Program-made: the position numbers and the translations under genes
The notes under the pieces: model-generated
What the model saw: only the letters and a program-made list of their open reading frames with translations
What the model was told of the DNA's origin: nothing
Databases searched by the model: none
Source: a virus
Strand: one strand, 5' to 3'
DNA length: 30,892 nt
Virus record (IMG/VR): IMGVR_UViG_3300031518_000006
Span: 1-30,892 of that record
In this document: in pieces, positions 17,201 to 27,275 of the stretch
How positions within the stretch are numbered: the stretch's first letter is position 1
Layout of the letters: the number at the start of each line of letters is the position of its first letter

Positions 17201-19635
17201 GGAATTGGAGTCTTGTTCGGTGAAATAAATCCGGTTCCGGTAATGTATACAGGCCGGAAATCGAAACAATTCTTCAGATCTACATAATTTCCTTCAATAT
17301 CTTGAGCAACGTAAATATTCTTGTCATTGCTTGGATAGCTGGAAACGTTATAAAATCCGTCATTAAATGTATGAGTAAACCTGTTGAAAAAGATATGCAA
17401 AACTGTTCCATTTGGCAAAGACATGCCTGATCTCAATTTGATTTTACATTCTCTGTAAGCTTCTTCAGTCTGTCCACCATCAAATTCAAACATATAGGTA
17501 ATGTCCTTGTTTGCTTCAAACCAATCAGTATTATTATTGCTCAAATTTTTGTAGACCTTGATCAAACCAATTCCATCATAAGCTCCTGAAAGAGTTATAA
17601 ATGTGGTATCATCCAGACCACCGGGAAGAGACTGGACAAAATACCCTTTGCTTAAATCTGTAGTTCCAACAGTAAATTCAGGAACAATTTCATAATATGT
17701 GCTTGTATCTACGTTAACATTTTGGCTTATAGTTACTGACTTTTGTGTTTCATTATAATAGCTGATGGTGTAAATATTTGTGGAAGCTCCTGTGCCAGAC
17801 AGAAAACGGATTTTACAATTCTGGTAATAGTTGTTTATATCTGGTTCATAAGACTGGAGATATACAACGTTGCTGTTTGTGGTTGTCTGGGCGCAATAAC
17901 CTTGAGAAGTCTTTGTTTTTACAGGAATTTTGATATTTGGTTGAGCATTTACATTTCTTATATTTGCAATAATATTTACAGTTCCCGTAGAAAATCCTGA
18001 TAATGTCAATATAGCTGTCTGGTTTCCACCACTTAATACAACGTTGTTAACAGAGATATATGCGCCGCCACCACTATCAGATACAAGATAATCATTGGGA
18101 GATACAGAATAAAACTGTTCATTTCCGGTAAGCGAAATAGTTACTGTGCTGCTGGATACGGTCTGGTTTGCAAAGAATTTTTTGTAAAAAAGAGAAATAT
18201 CTGTAGCAGCAGAAATTTTTTCAAACCCTGTATTGTAAACAAGAGGTGTATTTAAAGGTTTGTATAGTGTCTTTGGAGTTGCCAATTTTAGAGTTGCAGC
18301 AGGAGAAGACGAAACAAATTTATCAATATCATTGATTGTTTTTCCTGTATTAAGTGAAAAATTGAACACATACAATTTGAATTTTGAGCCATCTACTCTT
18401 TCAATAGAACGAACATAACAAGTTCCAATTTGGACATCTGAAGAATCTCTGATTTCAAGCAAACCGAACGCGCCAATATTAAAAAGCCCTGAAGAACCGG
18501 ATGTAGTAATCAGAAAATAATTATCATAATAAACAGAAACTCCATAATTGTTTGTATTTTCTGTATCACGGGCCTTGTTGATATCAACATATTGTGTAGC
18601 AATGGTTTCAAATTCAAATCCGTTAACGTATGCCAAACCCGGACTCAAATATGCCCGCAACTTGCTTTCATCTGAAGGATGATCATCAAGATTCAAAATA
18701 AACGGTCTTACGGTATAATTTCCTGATTCATTGTATGTTCTGCGGGCAAGAGTTTTCATCAATTCATTATAATTTGGACGGGAAATCTGTTTGTATAATT
18801 TTCCGTCTCTTGTTTCCAGAAGTTCAATAAAATTCTCTTCAGGCGAAGGAATATAATTCAGATCTTTGCTTTGCAGAGTCAAAATTACCTTCAAACGGCT
18901 TGCGCCGGGAGCAGAATAATTGTACGTTCCTGTTGCATTGTCCAAAAGTGTAGAATCATCTCCTTCATTGACAATCTGAATTTGAGAAAGCAGCCCTGCT
19001 TTTTTATTTGGAGCATTGGAATATTTATCAAGAGGAACTGTCTGGCTGTTGCAAATAACAAACATTCCTTTTGTATAAAAAATTCCATCCGAAATACTGA
19101 CAGTAGATGATTTACCATAGAAATTGCTGCTTTTGATTTTAGCAACCGGATTTGGATAATTTGCATCATTAATATAATTGCCGGATGAATCCTGAACAAC
19201 AACTCTGATATCTTCTCCGCCAATAAAAGGAATTCCATTCAATTCCTTTATAATCAATGTCTTGGGATCTGTAGAAGTCTTGTCTGCGGCTGTTGTTACC
19301 AAAGCAATTGCACCAGAAGAAACACCTTTGATTGTTCTACCAATTAAAGAAACAGGATTGAATTCTTCACTTGAAGATCCCGGAACAAGCTCTTCCATTT
19401 TCAGATATCTTGCAGAAATTGTGTCTATGGTAGTACCACCACCATAGACAATAGATCCATCCTTGAAAATGTGGTTTGCAAAACGCTCCACCTGCATCTG
19501 GAGGATGGATTGTAGCTGATTCAATTCACGGGCTTGAACTGCTCTTCCGGGCCGGAAAAGGATTCTCAAAAAATCCTTTTGGACGTCATAATCGTCAAAA
19601 AAAGGACTTGCTGCTAACTCTTTGATTACGCTCAT
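14218..19635 (-). CDS. Giant baseplate/tail protein, DUF4815 family (1805 aa)
   Basis: The N-terminus (SPFFDDYDVQKDFLRILFRP, GRAVQARELNQLQSILQMQV at about 11-50) is the hallmark of DUF4815 phage virion proteins of cyanophage-like T4 relatives, often placed where T4 has its gp9/gp10 baseplate periphery. A helical segment KLEKRIENIEYYTSLSLVE (about 885-905) is also typical. Then come an Asn/Trp-rich stretch (about 1035-1070), an Ig-like beta domain (about 1185-1265, YIPYIRPRTVTFTAKGLKPD) and a lectin-like/jelly-roll-like region beginning DPLAQSFFVDP (about 1315). It probably forms a large peripheral part of the baseplate or a fibre-attachment arm. TATAAATA lies 7 nt before the ATG with no Shine-Dalgarno. 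The exact T4 counterpart is uncertain. Confidence 0.88.
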   Translation of the reverse strand: MSVIKELAASPFFDDYDVQKDFLRILFRPGRAVQARELNQLQSILQMQVERFANHIFKDGSIVYGGGTTIDTISARYLKMEELVPGSSSEEFNPVSLIGRTIKGVSSGAIALVTTAADKTSTDPKTLIIKELNGIPFIGGEDIRVVVQDSSGNYINDANYPNPVAKIKSSNFYGKSSTVSISDGIFYTKGMFVICNSQTVPLDKYSNAPNKKAGLLSQIQIVNEGDDSTLLDNATGTYNYSAPGASRLKVILTLQSKDLNYIPSPEENFIELLETRDGKLYKQISRPNYNELMKTLARRTYNESGNYTVRPFILNLDDHPSDESKLRAYLSPGLAYVNGFEFETIATQYVDINKARDTENTNNYGVSVYYDNYFLITTSGSSGLFNIGAFGLLEIRDSSDVQIGTCYVRSIERVDGSKFKLYVFNFSLNTGKTINDIDKFVSSSPAATLKLATPKTLYKPLNTPLVYNTGFEKISAATDISLFYKKFFANQTVSSSTVTISLTGNEQFYSVSPNDYLVSDSGGGAYISVNNVVLSGGNQTAILTLSGFSTGTVNIIANIRNVNAQPNIKIPVKTKTSQGYCAQTTTNSNVVYLQSYEPDINNYYQNCKIRFLSGTGASTNIYTISYYNETQKSVTISQNVNVDTSTYYEIVPEFTVGTTDLSKGYFVQSLPGGLDDTTFITLSGAYDGIGLIKVYKNLSNNNTDWFEANKDITYMFEFDGGQTEEAYRECKIKLRSGMSLPNGTVLHIFFNRFTHTFNDGFYNVSSYPSNDKNIYVAQDIEGNYVDLKNCFDFRPVYITGTGFISPNKTPIPYSLLSVDLSYYLAKIVKIIATADGEFAVLEGSSARNPKPPADVDYGMTLYTIYLSPYTNNKNSTKIKYIENKRYTMRDIGKLEKRIENIEYYTSLSLVESSIVAMEVKDTDGNTRFKNGILVDSFEGHNIGEITNPDYKCSIDITKKELRPLFKQRAFTLYPLSYNNMIVHSNGIATRTYTLQNYIVQNKASRKVNVNPYSVFLWRGSVTLNPSSDIWKDTKIRPTNINNINNLNNNISFGSIPWNTNFNDWNTNWSGNWVINTQTQQQFEEVIEERETWEPDLLSFGNLELWIRNGGSMRLSWTDPFTGQALQTPVYVAWQRQIDGSERATAVIPARLQRTQQVVNRPTGALVQTQTVLRPTIQIQNTNLGDVVVNVDYIPYIRPRTVTFTAKGLKPDTQVYAFFDDVPVSQYITPSTLITNSAGEVSGTFNIPANKFLTGERLFRLTDSSTNNRSQETTFAEAKYFAQGLEEEKVTLNIQTASIGFETSQIQTVVQPVDPLAQSFFVDPVIYPNGLFIKEIDIFFASKDNAIPVILQIRENVNGYPSNIEILVEVLKPASQVSTSQDGSVATTFSFPAPVYLKPGEYSIVLISNSNKYEVWVAEIGEKEISTNTLISEQPYVGSFFKSQNASTWTAEQTQDLKFTIKMCNFTGTTFNMVLTDFLNPSTEPDIYVTIPVLENVSSGNIIRAGNLTERNIVIGSIVSGSGIPANTTITGINYVENKITLSNSVTETITQGSLLGVLRKADIENASDARNIMNLFRTSLSVFNPFNNIRLSYTFRAKQYGSGSLGSETPFTPGNNYELPTPCQIDVANESFRIGIYGTADTLGQFVSPVINLQRNYFVAVENIINSPAITSTFETNATGGEAYARYITKKVTLTDVSNYLRIYLDMYRPQNTDVKVFYRVLRESDAGTIYEKSWEKTVPTDNINSVYSNKESDFFEVCFVPSDASGNPVTNIGNFIEFQVKIVLLSSNTCVVPKVKRLRILALE

Positions 19636-19642
19636 ACGTATC

Positions 19643-19650
19643 TATTTATA
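19643..19650 (-). promoter_or_regulatory. T4-type late promoter TATAAATA before DUF4815 gene
   Basis: Perfect TATAAATA on the minus strand, exactly filling the space between the gp8 stop codon (19651-19653) and the 7 nt before the next ATG (19635). No ribosome site is visible in the sequence between, so a transcript started here would begin at or next to the start codon. Confidence 0.65.
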
Positions 19651-21228
19651 CTAGAATTGAATGATAATCTTGACATCTTCGATTTGATCGCTGTACCGTG
19701 TAATTTTTTTTCTATTTTCTGTAAAAAGAACATCAGTATACTCATTTTCCGCGTCAGGCAAAGTAATGGAAGACAAAGTTCCTGAAGCTGCACCTTGATT
19801 GATTTCTCCACCAACAGAATATGTACCGGAAACGTTTGTCACATACAGCTTATTGGTTGCATTGTCAAATTTGACAATGTTTGCAGTTGTTCCGGTAATA
19901 GTGTGTGTTGCTGTTTCGTCTTGAACGAACGTTCCGCTAACCGAACTTAAATTCAAAATTGTACACAAATTGGAAACCTGAGAATTGATCAGAATTCCAT
20001 AGACTGAAGCTGTAGTAATCGGAACGTCCCAGTTTGAATCAAGCGTTACTGTTTTGGTTGTACTGTTAAATGCGGTGATAGTTCTGATTTGCCCGCGTCC
20101 GGGGCCGCGCAAAATTTTTATCTTTTTGCCTGTTGTTGGATACCACAAAGCGCCAACATCACTTACATCATGAGAATTATTCAGAACAATCGTATTATCA
20201 GATGAACTTGCTCCGGCAGCATATACGCTGTTTTTTGCAACAGGGTTGAGAACAAGAGAAATTTTTCGGTAATCATTGGTATCTACAATTTTCCCGCCCT
20301 CATCTCCATTTACACGGACTTTCAGCATAAGCGTGGTTGCATTCAGGGAAAACGGAATATCATAACCGTGTATTCTGTTATTGGACGTGGCATTGTACTG
20401 AACATACCAGTTATTTGACTCATCATTTTCCTGATAAACCTTAACCGGAATCCAGTTCATTGTAAGAAATTTCTCTGCATCTGTCTGAGGAATTGTATAT
20501 AGATATTTCCATCTGTATCCATCAGATAAGGTAGTACCACCGGAATCGTCCTCATTAACGTTGGTTGAAGTAGGTTTAACAGTAGAAATGCCCAGATTAT
20601 TGTTATCCACACAAACGTATACGTTAAGATCATCTGTCACAACATAATACGGATTGACAGAAAAAGGAGAATCAGAAATATCAGGTCTGGGAGCAGTAAT
20701 GGTTACAGCAGGAGCAGAAGTGTACCCGGATCCGCCATTTGTAACAATGATTGAAACAACACTTCCATTATTGATGATGGCTGTTGCTGTAGCTCCGGTT
20801 CCCCCACCACCAGAAATAGTTACTGTTGGAGCAGAAGTATATCCTGAACCTTCATTGATAATTTTGATTGAAATTACACTCCCGTTGCTTATAACAGCTT
20901 CTGCCTGAGCTTTTACATACAGTTTTGGTTCACACAGTGTTTCAATATTTTCTGAAGGTGAATACATTTGGTAGCGGGAATTTGCTATCCATTTGTAATA
21001 TTTTGCCACCCGGATAACGTTTCCTGTAGTGATTTTCTTCATGTAAAGCTGGTCTTTGAAAAAATTTTTTAATAAATCAAAATTATCTGTTGGAATCGGG
21101 ACAGAATTATCATTAGGAATCCAACTTGTGGATCTTCCGAACGAGACGTATACGTTTTCGTTTTTTATCAAATTGATAAAATTCTGGATATTGGCTTCTT
21201 TGAGTTTGTTTGTTACGATACTGGGCAT
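19651..21228 (-). CDS. 8: Baseplate wedge subunit gp8
   Basis: The start [20 protein letters not shown], then [11 protein letters not shown], and the later [20 protein letters not shown] (about 237-256) are characteristic of the T4 gp8 family, which forms dimers in each wedge of the baseplate. At 525 aa it is considerably longer than T4 gp8 (334 aa). Part of the extra length is a pair of GSGYTSAP beta repeats at about 107-178, and the C-terminus has further beta-rich sequence ([20 protein letters not shown] type, about 425-500). The ATG shares its A with the TAA of the upstream gene (TAATG) and has AGAGGTGAT upstream, so it is translationally coupled. Recognition is by N-terminal motifs and gene order; confidence in the family is good. 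Confidence 0.88.
   Translation of the reverse strand: MPSIVTNKLKEANIQNFINLIKNENVYVSFGRSTSWIPNDNSVPIPTDNFDLLKNFFKDQLYMKKITTGNVIRVAKYYKWIANSRYQMYSPSENIETLCEPKLYVKAQAEAVISNGSVISIKIINEGSGYTSAPTVTISGGGGTGATATAIINNGSVVSIIVTNGGSGYTSAPAVTITAPRPDISDSPFSVNPYYVVTDDLNVYVCVDNNNLGISTVKPTSTNVNEDDSGGTTLSDGYRWKYLYTIPQTDAEKFLTMNWIPVKVYQENDESNNWYVQYNATSNNRIHGYDIPFSLNATTLMLKVRVNGDEGGKIVDTNDYRKISLVLNPVAKNSVYAAGASSSDNTIVLNNSHDVSDVGALWYPTTGKKIKILRGPGRGQIRTITAFNSTTKTVTLDSNWDVPITTASVYGILINSQVSNLCTILNLSSVSGTFVQDETATHTITGTTANIVKFDNATNKLYVTNVSGTYSVGGEINQGAASGTLSSITLPDAENEYTDVLFTENRKKITRYSDQIEDVKIIIQF
20695..20910 (-). repeat. Two GSGYTSAP beta repeats inside gp8
   Basis: Residues about 107-178 hold two units of roughly 36 residues of the form [30 protein letters not shown], separated by a Gly-rich GGGGTGATAT linker. 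The DNA copies are also similar, so the duplication looks fairly recent. Related GxGY units occur in the neighbouring gp7-position protein. Confidence 0.85.
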
Positions 21229-23882
21229 TACCTGATCACCTCTATTTCTGCGTTATAGTTGTGCTTGATCGGGAAAAATCCCGTAAAATAAGTTCTGACA
21301 CTGTTCATGTTGATATTTAGAGCAGATCCATAATAATTTACATTTGCTGAAGAAAATTCAGGTCTTGGGCTTCCATCCAGAAGAACAGTACAATATGAAT
21401 CCCTTTCAGAAGAATGGCACATTTTCATGAAAGCTGTGCTGCCAGAATCGGAAAAAATCATGGATATTGACGGGTCTGGAGGTTCTGCTACAAATTCCGG
21501 TTCATAATTGTAATCCATGCCAAATCCGGTAACAGTCAAAGAAGATACCTGACCTGAAGAAATTGTTGCTGAAATTTTTCCCAACGTTCCGTCTCCGACA
21601 CGTTGATAAATTCTGGGAATAAAGACGTAACCCTTTCCTGCATTTTCTATAATTGCTGAAAAAATAATGTTGTTTTGTACATAAACCCGGAGACGCGCAT
21701 TTTCAAAGTATAAGGACTTTCCAAGGGAATCTTTTTGTAATTCAAAATAAATTCCCTGAAATCTGTTCTTGGACAAAAACTGGGAAAGGTGGGAATTTTG
21801 TGGAAAATCAACAACAATTTCATACACAACCCCGTCACCATCTCCTGTCAGCGTTGCTCTTGGTATGGTATAGTATTTTGCTGTTGCAGGCGTGGTAATG
21901 TTAATTGCAGTAACAGATCCACCGGAAATGGTTACATTGAATACCGGAGCGCTTCCTCCGGGAGGACTGTCTGTCACAAAAGTTGCCGAAGTAAATCCGC
22001 TTCCACCTTTAATTACATTTACAGCAGAAAGTTCTCCTCCAAAATATTCTGTTCCGTCCAGATCATTTATAATACGGTAAATACAATTTACAGGCAATTG
22101 TGTAAAAGCGGATTCAACAACAATTCTCCGGTTTACGCCGTCATAAGCAACAATTTTCTTTCTTTGTCCGGCCACGTTTCCGCTCAAAATATACAGGCTG
22201 TACCCTATAAGGAACCGCTTTTCAGGATCAGACTGATTATTATTATTTGTTTTGACGCTGAACGGATCATAATCACTCAGTTCAAACGTTGTTGAATTTA
22301 CTATATTTTTGAAATAATACCCGGGCCAGACTTCCACGTTTACGCTGGTTTCTGTTGTATTAAATGGAGAATCAAGAACAATCTTGTTTTCCGAAACTTT
22401 TGTCTGCACAATGGTTCTTCTGGCAGACCAAGAATTTTTGTACAAATATACAGAATATCCATACATCGTATTTGCTTCAAGCAACAGATCGTTATTCAAA
22501 CTGGTTGAATAAATTTCAAGTTCGGAAATATTTGTATTTGGTGTGACGTCAAATATATCATAAATTGGAGTTACGTCAATGGTTGCATCAAAAAATGGAT
22601 TTTTGTATACATCGGTAAGTGTCATGCCCAAGGAACGCTTGTAAAGCATGGCATCTTCGCCGGAAACAATTTCAACATCAGGATAAATTATGTTCAGGTA
22701 GTACAATTTTGCATCCAGATCAAGCTGACTTTCCAAATCAACAATAATTTTGATGAAATACTTGAACCCGGCAGGGTTCAGAAGTTCATTCAGAATCTGG
22801 GAAAATTCCTTGATGTTGAATTCGGACTGAATTTCATACGAAAATTCCTGATAATAGTAGTTGTCCTGAATTCGCTTGGAAGATGACAATTGCCCATTAT
22901 CATTTTTGAAATAACCATATGGATCTTCTTCAACCGAATGTACCGTAGCAATTATTTCGCCAGTGTTAACAAATTTGAAATTGAACAGGTAAATATCATC
23001 ACCGGAACTGAAATTTCCTGTGCGTTCATGAATCAACACCTTCCATTTTCCGGGCAATGTCGGATGTGGTTCACATGACATTATTATTCCGGTAACACCA
23101 TTCTGATTGACAATTTTTTCTCCAATTTTTTCAGTCAAATTGTCTTCTGTCACAATGTAATAATTCTTGATCCAGATTCCATCACTTACACGCAAAATAT
23201 CTGTTTTTGGATAATAAATGCTGACAGTTGTATTGTAAAGGATTTTGTAAATAAATGAAAATACAGCTTCAATTCCCTTGGAATTATAAATTTGCCGGAT
23301 AAACTTGACAAATTTTTCAACTTGTACAGAATATTTGCCGTCAGAGTACAAATTTGATGGAAAAGCAGGAATCAGTTCTTCCAGAACATATTTCTTGAAA
23401 ACCTCATTCTGTATATCAACGTCCCTGATGTAAGACAGATCCTGAACCACATCGTAAACATTTCCCATATCATGGAAAATAACCAGTTCAAATTCCGCTC
23501 CTTCTCCTTTTGAATCGGAAACAACAACAACAGGGCGTTCTTCTTTGCTGTACTTTACATTTTTTGAATTTTTGACAAGAACTTTTTCAATACGCCCGTT
23601 TTTCACAACAGGAATCAGATTAACCGGACGTGAATCGGTAATATATTGTCCATAAGTGGAGGAATTGACAATTGTATCAATTACCTTGATTGACAAAAAC
23701 GGATTGACGTAATTTTTTCCCTTGTTGAGAACTTTTACAGCCAGAATTTCATTGGATGAACGGGAAAGGAACTCGTAGTAATTTTTTACAAAAGAGACAA
23801 ATAACGGATAATTATCCCGGATGTATAGCGGGATCTGGCTTTCCAGAAATATGTCTTTTTTGTACTTGTATTCTGTTGCCAT
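21228..23882 (-). CDS. Baseplate wedge protein in the gp7 position (884 aa)
   Basis: Lies between gp6 and gp8, where T4 has gp7. The N-terminus ([20 protein letters not shown] and on, about 12-40) is a form I know from large baseplate proteins of cyanophage-like T4 relatives. The rest is a chain of beta-rich modules: GxGY-type units at about 48-62, 618-690 and 745-800 ([26 protein letters not shown]). Residues about 195-225 ([20 protein letters not shown]) form a conserved-looking helix of the same family. No enzymatic motif. It starts 4 nt after the gp6 stop with no Shine-Dalgarno (GTAACAAT before ATG), unlike gp6 and gp8. Homology to T4 gp7 itself is assumed from position, not seen in sequence. 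Confidence 0.75.
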   Translation of the reverse strand: MATEYKYKKDIFLESQIPLYIRDNYPLFVSFVKNYYEFLSRSSNEILAVKVLNKGKNYVNPFLSIKVIDTIVNSSTYGQYITDSRPVNLIPVVKNGRIEKVLVKNSKNVKYSKEERPVVVVSDSKGEGAEFELVIFHDMGNVYDVVQDLSYIRDVDIQNEVFKKYVLEELIPAFPSNLYSDGKYSVQVEKFVKFIRQIYNSKGIEAVFSFIYKILYNTTVSIYYPKTDILRVSDGIWIKNYYIVTEDNLTEKIGEKIVNQNGVTGIIMSCEPHPTLPGKWKVLIHERTGNFSSGDDIYLFNFKFVNTGEIIATVHSVEEDPYGYFKNDNGQLSSSKRIQDNYYYQEFSYEIQSEFNIKEFSQILNELLNPAGFKYFIKIIVDLESQLDLDAKLYYLNIIYPDVEIVSGEDAMLYKRSLGMTLTDVYKNPFFDATIDVTPIYDIFDVTPNTNISELEIYSTSLNNDLLLEANTMYGYSVYLYKNSWSARRTIVQTKVSENKIVLDSPFNTTETSVNVEVWPGYYFKNIVNSTTFELSDYDPFSVKTNNNNQSDPEKRFLIGYSLYILSGNVAGQRKKIVAYDGVNRRIVVESAFTQLPVNCIYRIINDLDGTEYFGGELSAVNVIKGGSGFTSATFVTDSPPGGSAPVFNVTISGGSVTAINITTPATAKYYTIPRATLTGDGDGVVYEIVVDFPQNSHLSQFLSKNRFQGIYFELQKDSLGKSLYFENARLRVYVQNNIIFSAIIENAGKGYVFIPRIYQRVGDGTLGKISATISSGQVSSLTVTGFGMDYNYEPEFVAEPPDPSISMIFSDSGSTAFMKMCHSSERDSYCTVLLDGSPRPEFSSANVNYYGSALNINMNSVRTYFTGFFPIKHNYNAEIEVIR

Positions 23883-23886
23883 ATTG

Positions 23887-25653
23887 TTACTGTGCTACAA
23901 TTCTTATACTGATATCTGTCGGATCAATAATCAGAATATCATTGTATTTCATCTGAACGTCAAAAGCTTTCGGTTCTGCAATAAATGACATGGTGTAATC
24001 GTTTCTTCCAACAACACTGGAAACATTCATGACCAGTTCAACATTTCCTGTATTGTAATTCACAGTTCCCACCACTTTCCGGCGCACTTTTTCGCCAACG
24101 TTATTCACGGTATACGCATAAACGTATCCTCTTTCATCTTCCAGAAAAATATCCAGTTCTGAATTGATTGTTGTATCGGTTTTCATCTTCAAAGGAACCA
24201 GATTTTTGAAAGAACGTTCTTTGATTTCATTTTTGAAATTAACTTTATATGTGTTGGTCAGGTTTGGAATAAACGTAACGTATTTTTTCAAAAGAATGAA
24301 AGTATTGTTGCCGATAATTGCCGGGTTGATATTGTTGATTTGTGTGATAAATTTGCTGTAATTGAAATAAGTGTCAAATTTTCCCAGTTCGTTGTTGGCA
24401 AATTCTTCAATTGTTTCCAGAATTGAAAATTTCATCTGTTCAGCGTCCATTGAAGTTTTTCTGGTATCGTACTTGATTGTTGAATCAAGAACAAGAAAAG
24501 TGTACTCGGGATCTACAATTTCAGGAATCACAGTAACAACATTTCTGGACTTGATAATTTCGTTGATGATTCTTTGCTTTTCGCTGACACTCAGTGTGAA
24601 TCCCTTTTTTGGCCTGATTGAAATAAAAACTTTTCCGTAGATTGGTGGATCATTATCCTGTCCACCCCAGACAGAAACAGACTGTGCAAGTGGATACTCT
24701 TTTTCCAGAAAATATTTGTAGTCATTGACTGTAACTGCCCGTTCCTGAGCGTAATAGGCATTCAGCGTATTTTTTCTGATGCTGTCCAGAGGTTCCGGCT
24801 CAGACCCGCCATAAGACGGAACAATTGTCAAATAATTAATATCCTGTTGTCCGAAACGCCCATCAATCAGGTTGCCGGAATAGGCAATATTGGAAAGGCC
24901 GTTTGCAGCTTCTCCGGCACTTGTTTTGTAATAAATCTGAATTGTGCTCCCCGGAGAAGGCACCTTGCCCAGAATTCCGTCTCCAAAAAGAATTTCATAC
25001 GTCTGGAAAGGAGTTTCAAAAATGTAAAAAATCCGGGAATCAGCATTCAATGTTTTCAAGTTATTGAAACGTGTATAGGGCATGACTTCATTGTTTTGTG
25101 TAATTTCATAAACTTCAACAGTGGAAAGGTCAATATTGAATTCAGGAATAATGAATTTTGAAAGTCCCGCCTGATACGTCTGTTTTACCCACACACCTTC
25201 AATCAATTCAATTTCCGCATTGTATTTTCCGTTTTTGGATTCCAGCGTATAGCTCTGTACTGGTGTAAATGTGTATTGCTGGTTGTCGGAGCCAACAGTG
25301 AATGTGGCTGTACGCTTGTCCAGAATGATTTTATTTCCATTTTGCAAAGAATTTACAGGCTCGGTAATTTCAATGACAATTTTGATCCTTGCTGATGTTC
25401 TTCCTTTGGGAGTGTAGCCAAAATTCTTTGCAATGCTGGCCAGAGAACCTCTTTTAATTGCAGTACCAAGAAAATTCTCGTTAATTGCCATGTTCATGTA
25501 GAACATATTGTAATATGTGTTATATGCAAGAATATCAAGCAACAGACTCAAGCCTGAGCCTTCAAAATTGTAATCTGTAAAATCCGGGTTGTTGGCCAGA
25601 TAATTCTTGATATTTTCTTTGATTTCAGTAAAATTCAGTTCTGAAACTTTCAT
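23887..25653 (-). CDS. 6: Baseplate wedge subunit gp6 (baseplate J-like)
   Basis: The T4 gp6 family builds the inner ring of the baseplate. The N-terminal region FEGSGLSLLLDILAYNTYYN followed by MFYMNMAINENFLGTAIKRG (about 30-69) is the family hallmark, and the baseplate-J core is seen at about 240-320, with YYKTSAGEAANGLSNIAYSG and SGGSEPEPLDSIRKNTLNAY-type motifs and DYKYFLEKEYP. The length is 588 aa against 660 in T4. It overlaps gp25 by 4 nt (ATGA) with GAGAGG in front, so the two are coupled. Confidence 0.93.
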   Translation of the reverse strand: MKVSELNFTEIKENIKNYLANNPDFTDYNFEGSGLSLLLDILAYNTYYNMFYMNMAINENFLGTAIKRGSLASIAKNFGYTPKGRTSARIKIVIEITEPVNSLQNGNKIILDKRTATFTVGSDNQQYTFTPVQSYTLESKNGKYNAEIELIEGVWVKQTYQAGLSKFIIPEFNIDLSTVEVYEITQNNEVMPYTRFNNLKTLNADSRIFYIFETPFQTYEILFGDGILGKVPSPGSTIQIYYKTSAGEAANGLSNIAYSGNLIDGRFGQQDINYLTIVPSYGGSEPEPLDSIRKNTLNAYYAQERAVTVNDYKYFLEKEYPLAQSVSVWGGQDNDPPIYGKVFISIRPKKGFTLSVSEKQRIINEIIKSRNVVTVIPEIVDPEYTFLVLDSTIKYDTRKTSMDAEQMKFSILETIEEFANNELGKFDTYFNYSKFITQINNINPAIIGNNTFILLKKYVTFIPNLTNTYKVNFKNEIKERSFKNLVPLKMKTDTTINSELDIFLEDERGYVYAYTVNNVGEKVRRKVVGTVNYNTGNVELVMNVSSVVGRNDYTMSFIAEPKAFDVQMKYNDILIIDPTDISIRIVAQ

Positions 25654-26039
25654 CTTAGCCTCTCAAGGAAAATGGATACTGAATAAATTTCCGGCAAGTT
25701 GATAATGGAAAACGTGACGCTGACTTCCAGAAAATTCTGATCATCCTGCTGATTTATAGTGACGTTTCGCAGTTCCACGCGCGGCTCATAAACAGTCAGA
25801 ACGTCCCTGATGAATTTCCTGATCATTGCACTGGTTTTGGGTGTGAAATTTTCAAACAATTGTGTATAAATCAACGTACCAACCCAAGGATTCATTCTGC
25901 GTTCAAAAATGGATATGAGGATCAGATTTTTGACGCTGTTTTTGACAGCTTCAGCATCAATTAAAGGTACAATATCACCCTTTACACTATCTCTTTTCAT
26001 TGACAAATCAATATCCTTGTACCGGAAATTATTTTCCAT
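25650..26039 (-). CDS. 25: Baseplate wedge subunit gp25
   Basis: 129 residues of the GPW/gp25 family, conserved from T4 to type VI secretion (TssE) and required to nucleate the sheath-side of each wedge. Visible signatures are a central IFERRMNPWVGTLIYTQLFE (44-63), where the family has GERxxxPxxG...LFE, and YEPRVEL (84-90) before the last two strands. The first unit of a wedge operon gp25-gp6-gp7-gp8. AATAAATA ends 6 nt before the ATG; TAGGA lies close to the ATG but at a short spacing. Confidence 0.93.
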   Translation of the reverse strand: MENNFRYKDIDLSMKRDSVKGDIVPLIDAEAVKNSVKNLILISIFERRMNPWVGTLIYTQLFENFTPKTSAMIRKFIRDVLTVYEPRVELRNVTINQQDDQNFLEVSVTFSIINLPEIYSVSIFLERLR

Positions 26040-26045
26040 ATATCC

Positions 26046-26053
26046 TATTTATT
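26046..26053 (-). promoter_or_regulatory. Late-promoter-like AATAAATA before gp25
   Basis: AATAAATA on the minus strand overlaps the gp5 stop codon and is followed by GGATAT (6 nt) and the gp25 ATG. It has one mismatch to TATAAATA and the same 6-nt spacing as before the fibre gene. Confidence 0.5.
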
Positions 26054-27275
26054 CAACAAACTCTGGAACCGGAACAGGATAGGTTCTTTGTTTTATTTCA
26101 GTTTCTACAGAAATATCAGGCTGCCCCGGTGCAGGCATTACTGGTTTTACAATGCCAATACCGCCAGCTTTCAGCGATTCTTTGGCCTGATTAATTGCAG
26201 GATTGGAAGAAACGTTCATGGATTTCAGTTGAATATTCATTCCTGATTGAAGAGTAATGTTTGACCTCGCATTGATTTTTACAGAATCTGCATTTAATTC
26301 CAGAGTTTGACCGGAAATGATTTTTGCTTGCCCGCCGACTCTGATAGTACATGATCCGGTTACAGTAATGTTGGAATTGTTGTAGACCATCAAATTATAC
26401 GGCCCGTCCACAGTCAGATTGTAGCGGTTCATGACGTGTTCATATTTTTCTGCCATTATAACAGAAAATGAGGAGTGGACAATTTTCTCAACCTTTGTAC
26501 CAGCCGGATAAATTTCCATAAACGTTCCCGATCTGTGCCAGATATGCAGGCGCTCAAATTTTTTTGTGTCATCAATTTCAAAAATATGTCCTGATTCTGA
26601 TTCTTTCACCTTGTTGTATGGATAAATGGCATTATATGGAGTAGATGGTTCAGACCAGAAAGAACCATCAGCAGCTTTTACCATTTTGTCCAGATTATTT
26701 CTCTTTATGAAAACAATTGTGTCTTCAATTTTCTCGTTTCTTGCCAACCTGTTGATGTCATTTTCCTGAATAACACACCCCAAAGGATGTTTTTTTCTGG
26801 GATACAGATCAGTTTCAGGTGTTCTTTTTTCGTTTTTCAGTTCAATTCCCAGTCCATCATTCTTGTAAATGCGCTCTTCAACTTTTCTTGGACGTTCTGA
26901 AATATTTTTTCCCGGATCCAGAAATCCTGTTTTTTTGTTCTTTGGATACGGATAATCTCCCTTGGAATACCCGCCTCCGAACGTTCCGAAAATAACTGGT
27001 TCCTGACAATTCAGCGAGTCCTTGAAAAATCCAACCACCCAAGAGCCTTCTACAAGTCCCAGAGAAAAATCACCAATACCGTTGATGCCAGCAGAAGACA
27101 CGGGCATCAGACACCATGCCCAATGCAGGCCTTCTGTAGGAATGTCTTCTTTATTTTCTGTATGATGTCCAAATATTCTCACCTGAACCCGGCCCAGTTT
27201 TTCAGGATCTTCCCGTGATTCCACAACACCAATGAACCATACAAATTGATCCAAGCCGATAAAATTCGGAATCAT
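26049..27275 (-). CDS. 5: Baseplate hub/spike protein gp5 without lysozyme
   Basis: The N-terminal OB-fold of the gp5/VgrG type is clear: FIGVVESREDPEKLGRVQVR (14-33), then HWAWCLMPVSSAG (51-63), GSWVVGFFKD and EPVIFGTFGG (92-101). The C-terminal half (about 270-360) is a run of short alternating strands (VDGPYNLMVYNNSNITVTG, VKINARSNITLQSG) consistent with a trimeric beta-helical spike. The lysozyme domain that T4 gp5 carries between these parts is absent: the intervening stretch is about 150 charged residues with no glycosidase motif. The tail ends in a Pro-rich segment (PVMPAPGQPD, PVPVPEF). It shares an A with the gp27 stop and has GGAGGTGA upstream. Confidence 0.88.
   Translation of the reverse strand: MIPNFIGLDQFVWFIGVVESREDPEKLGRVQVRIFGHHTENKEDIPTEGLHWAWCLMPVSSAGINGIGDFSLGLVEGSWVVGFFKDSLNCQEPVIFGTFGGGYSKGDYPYPKNKKTGFLDPGKNISERPRKVEERIYKNDGLGIELKNEKRTPETDLYPRKKHPLGCVIQENDINRLARNEKIEDTIVFIKRNNLDKMVKAADGSFWSEPSTPYNAIYPYNKVKESESGHIFEIDDTKKFERLHIWHRSGTFMEIYPAGTKVEKIVHSSFSVIMAEKYEHVMNRYNLTVDGPYNLMVYNNSNITVTGSCTIRVGGQAKIISGQTLELNADSVKINARSNITLQSGMNIQLKSMNVSSNPAINQAKESLKAGGIGIVKPVMPAPGQPDISVETEIKQRTYPVPVPEFVE

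Noticed and set aside
21789-22295. 168-codon rightward open frame opposite the gp7-position gene
   Set aside because: Cys/Ser/Arg-rich shadow composition, embedded entirely in a coding gene on the other strand.
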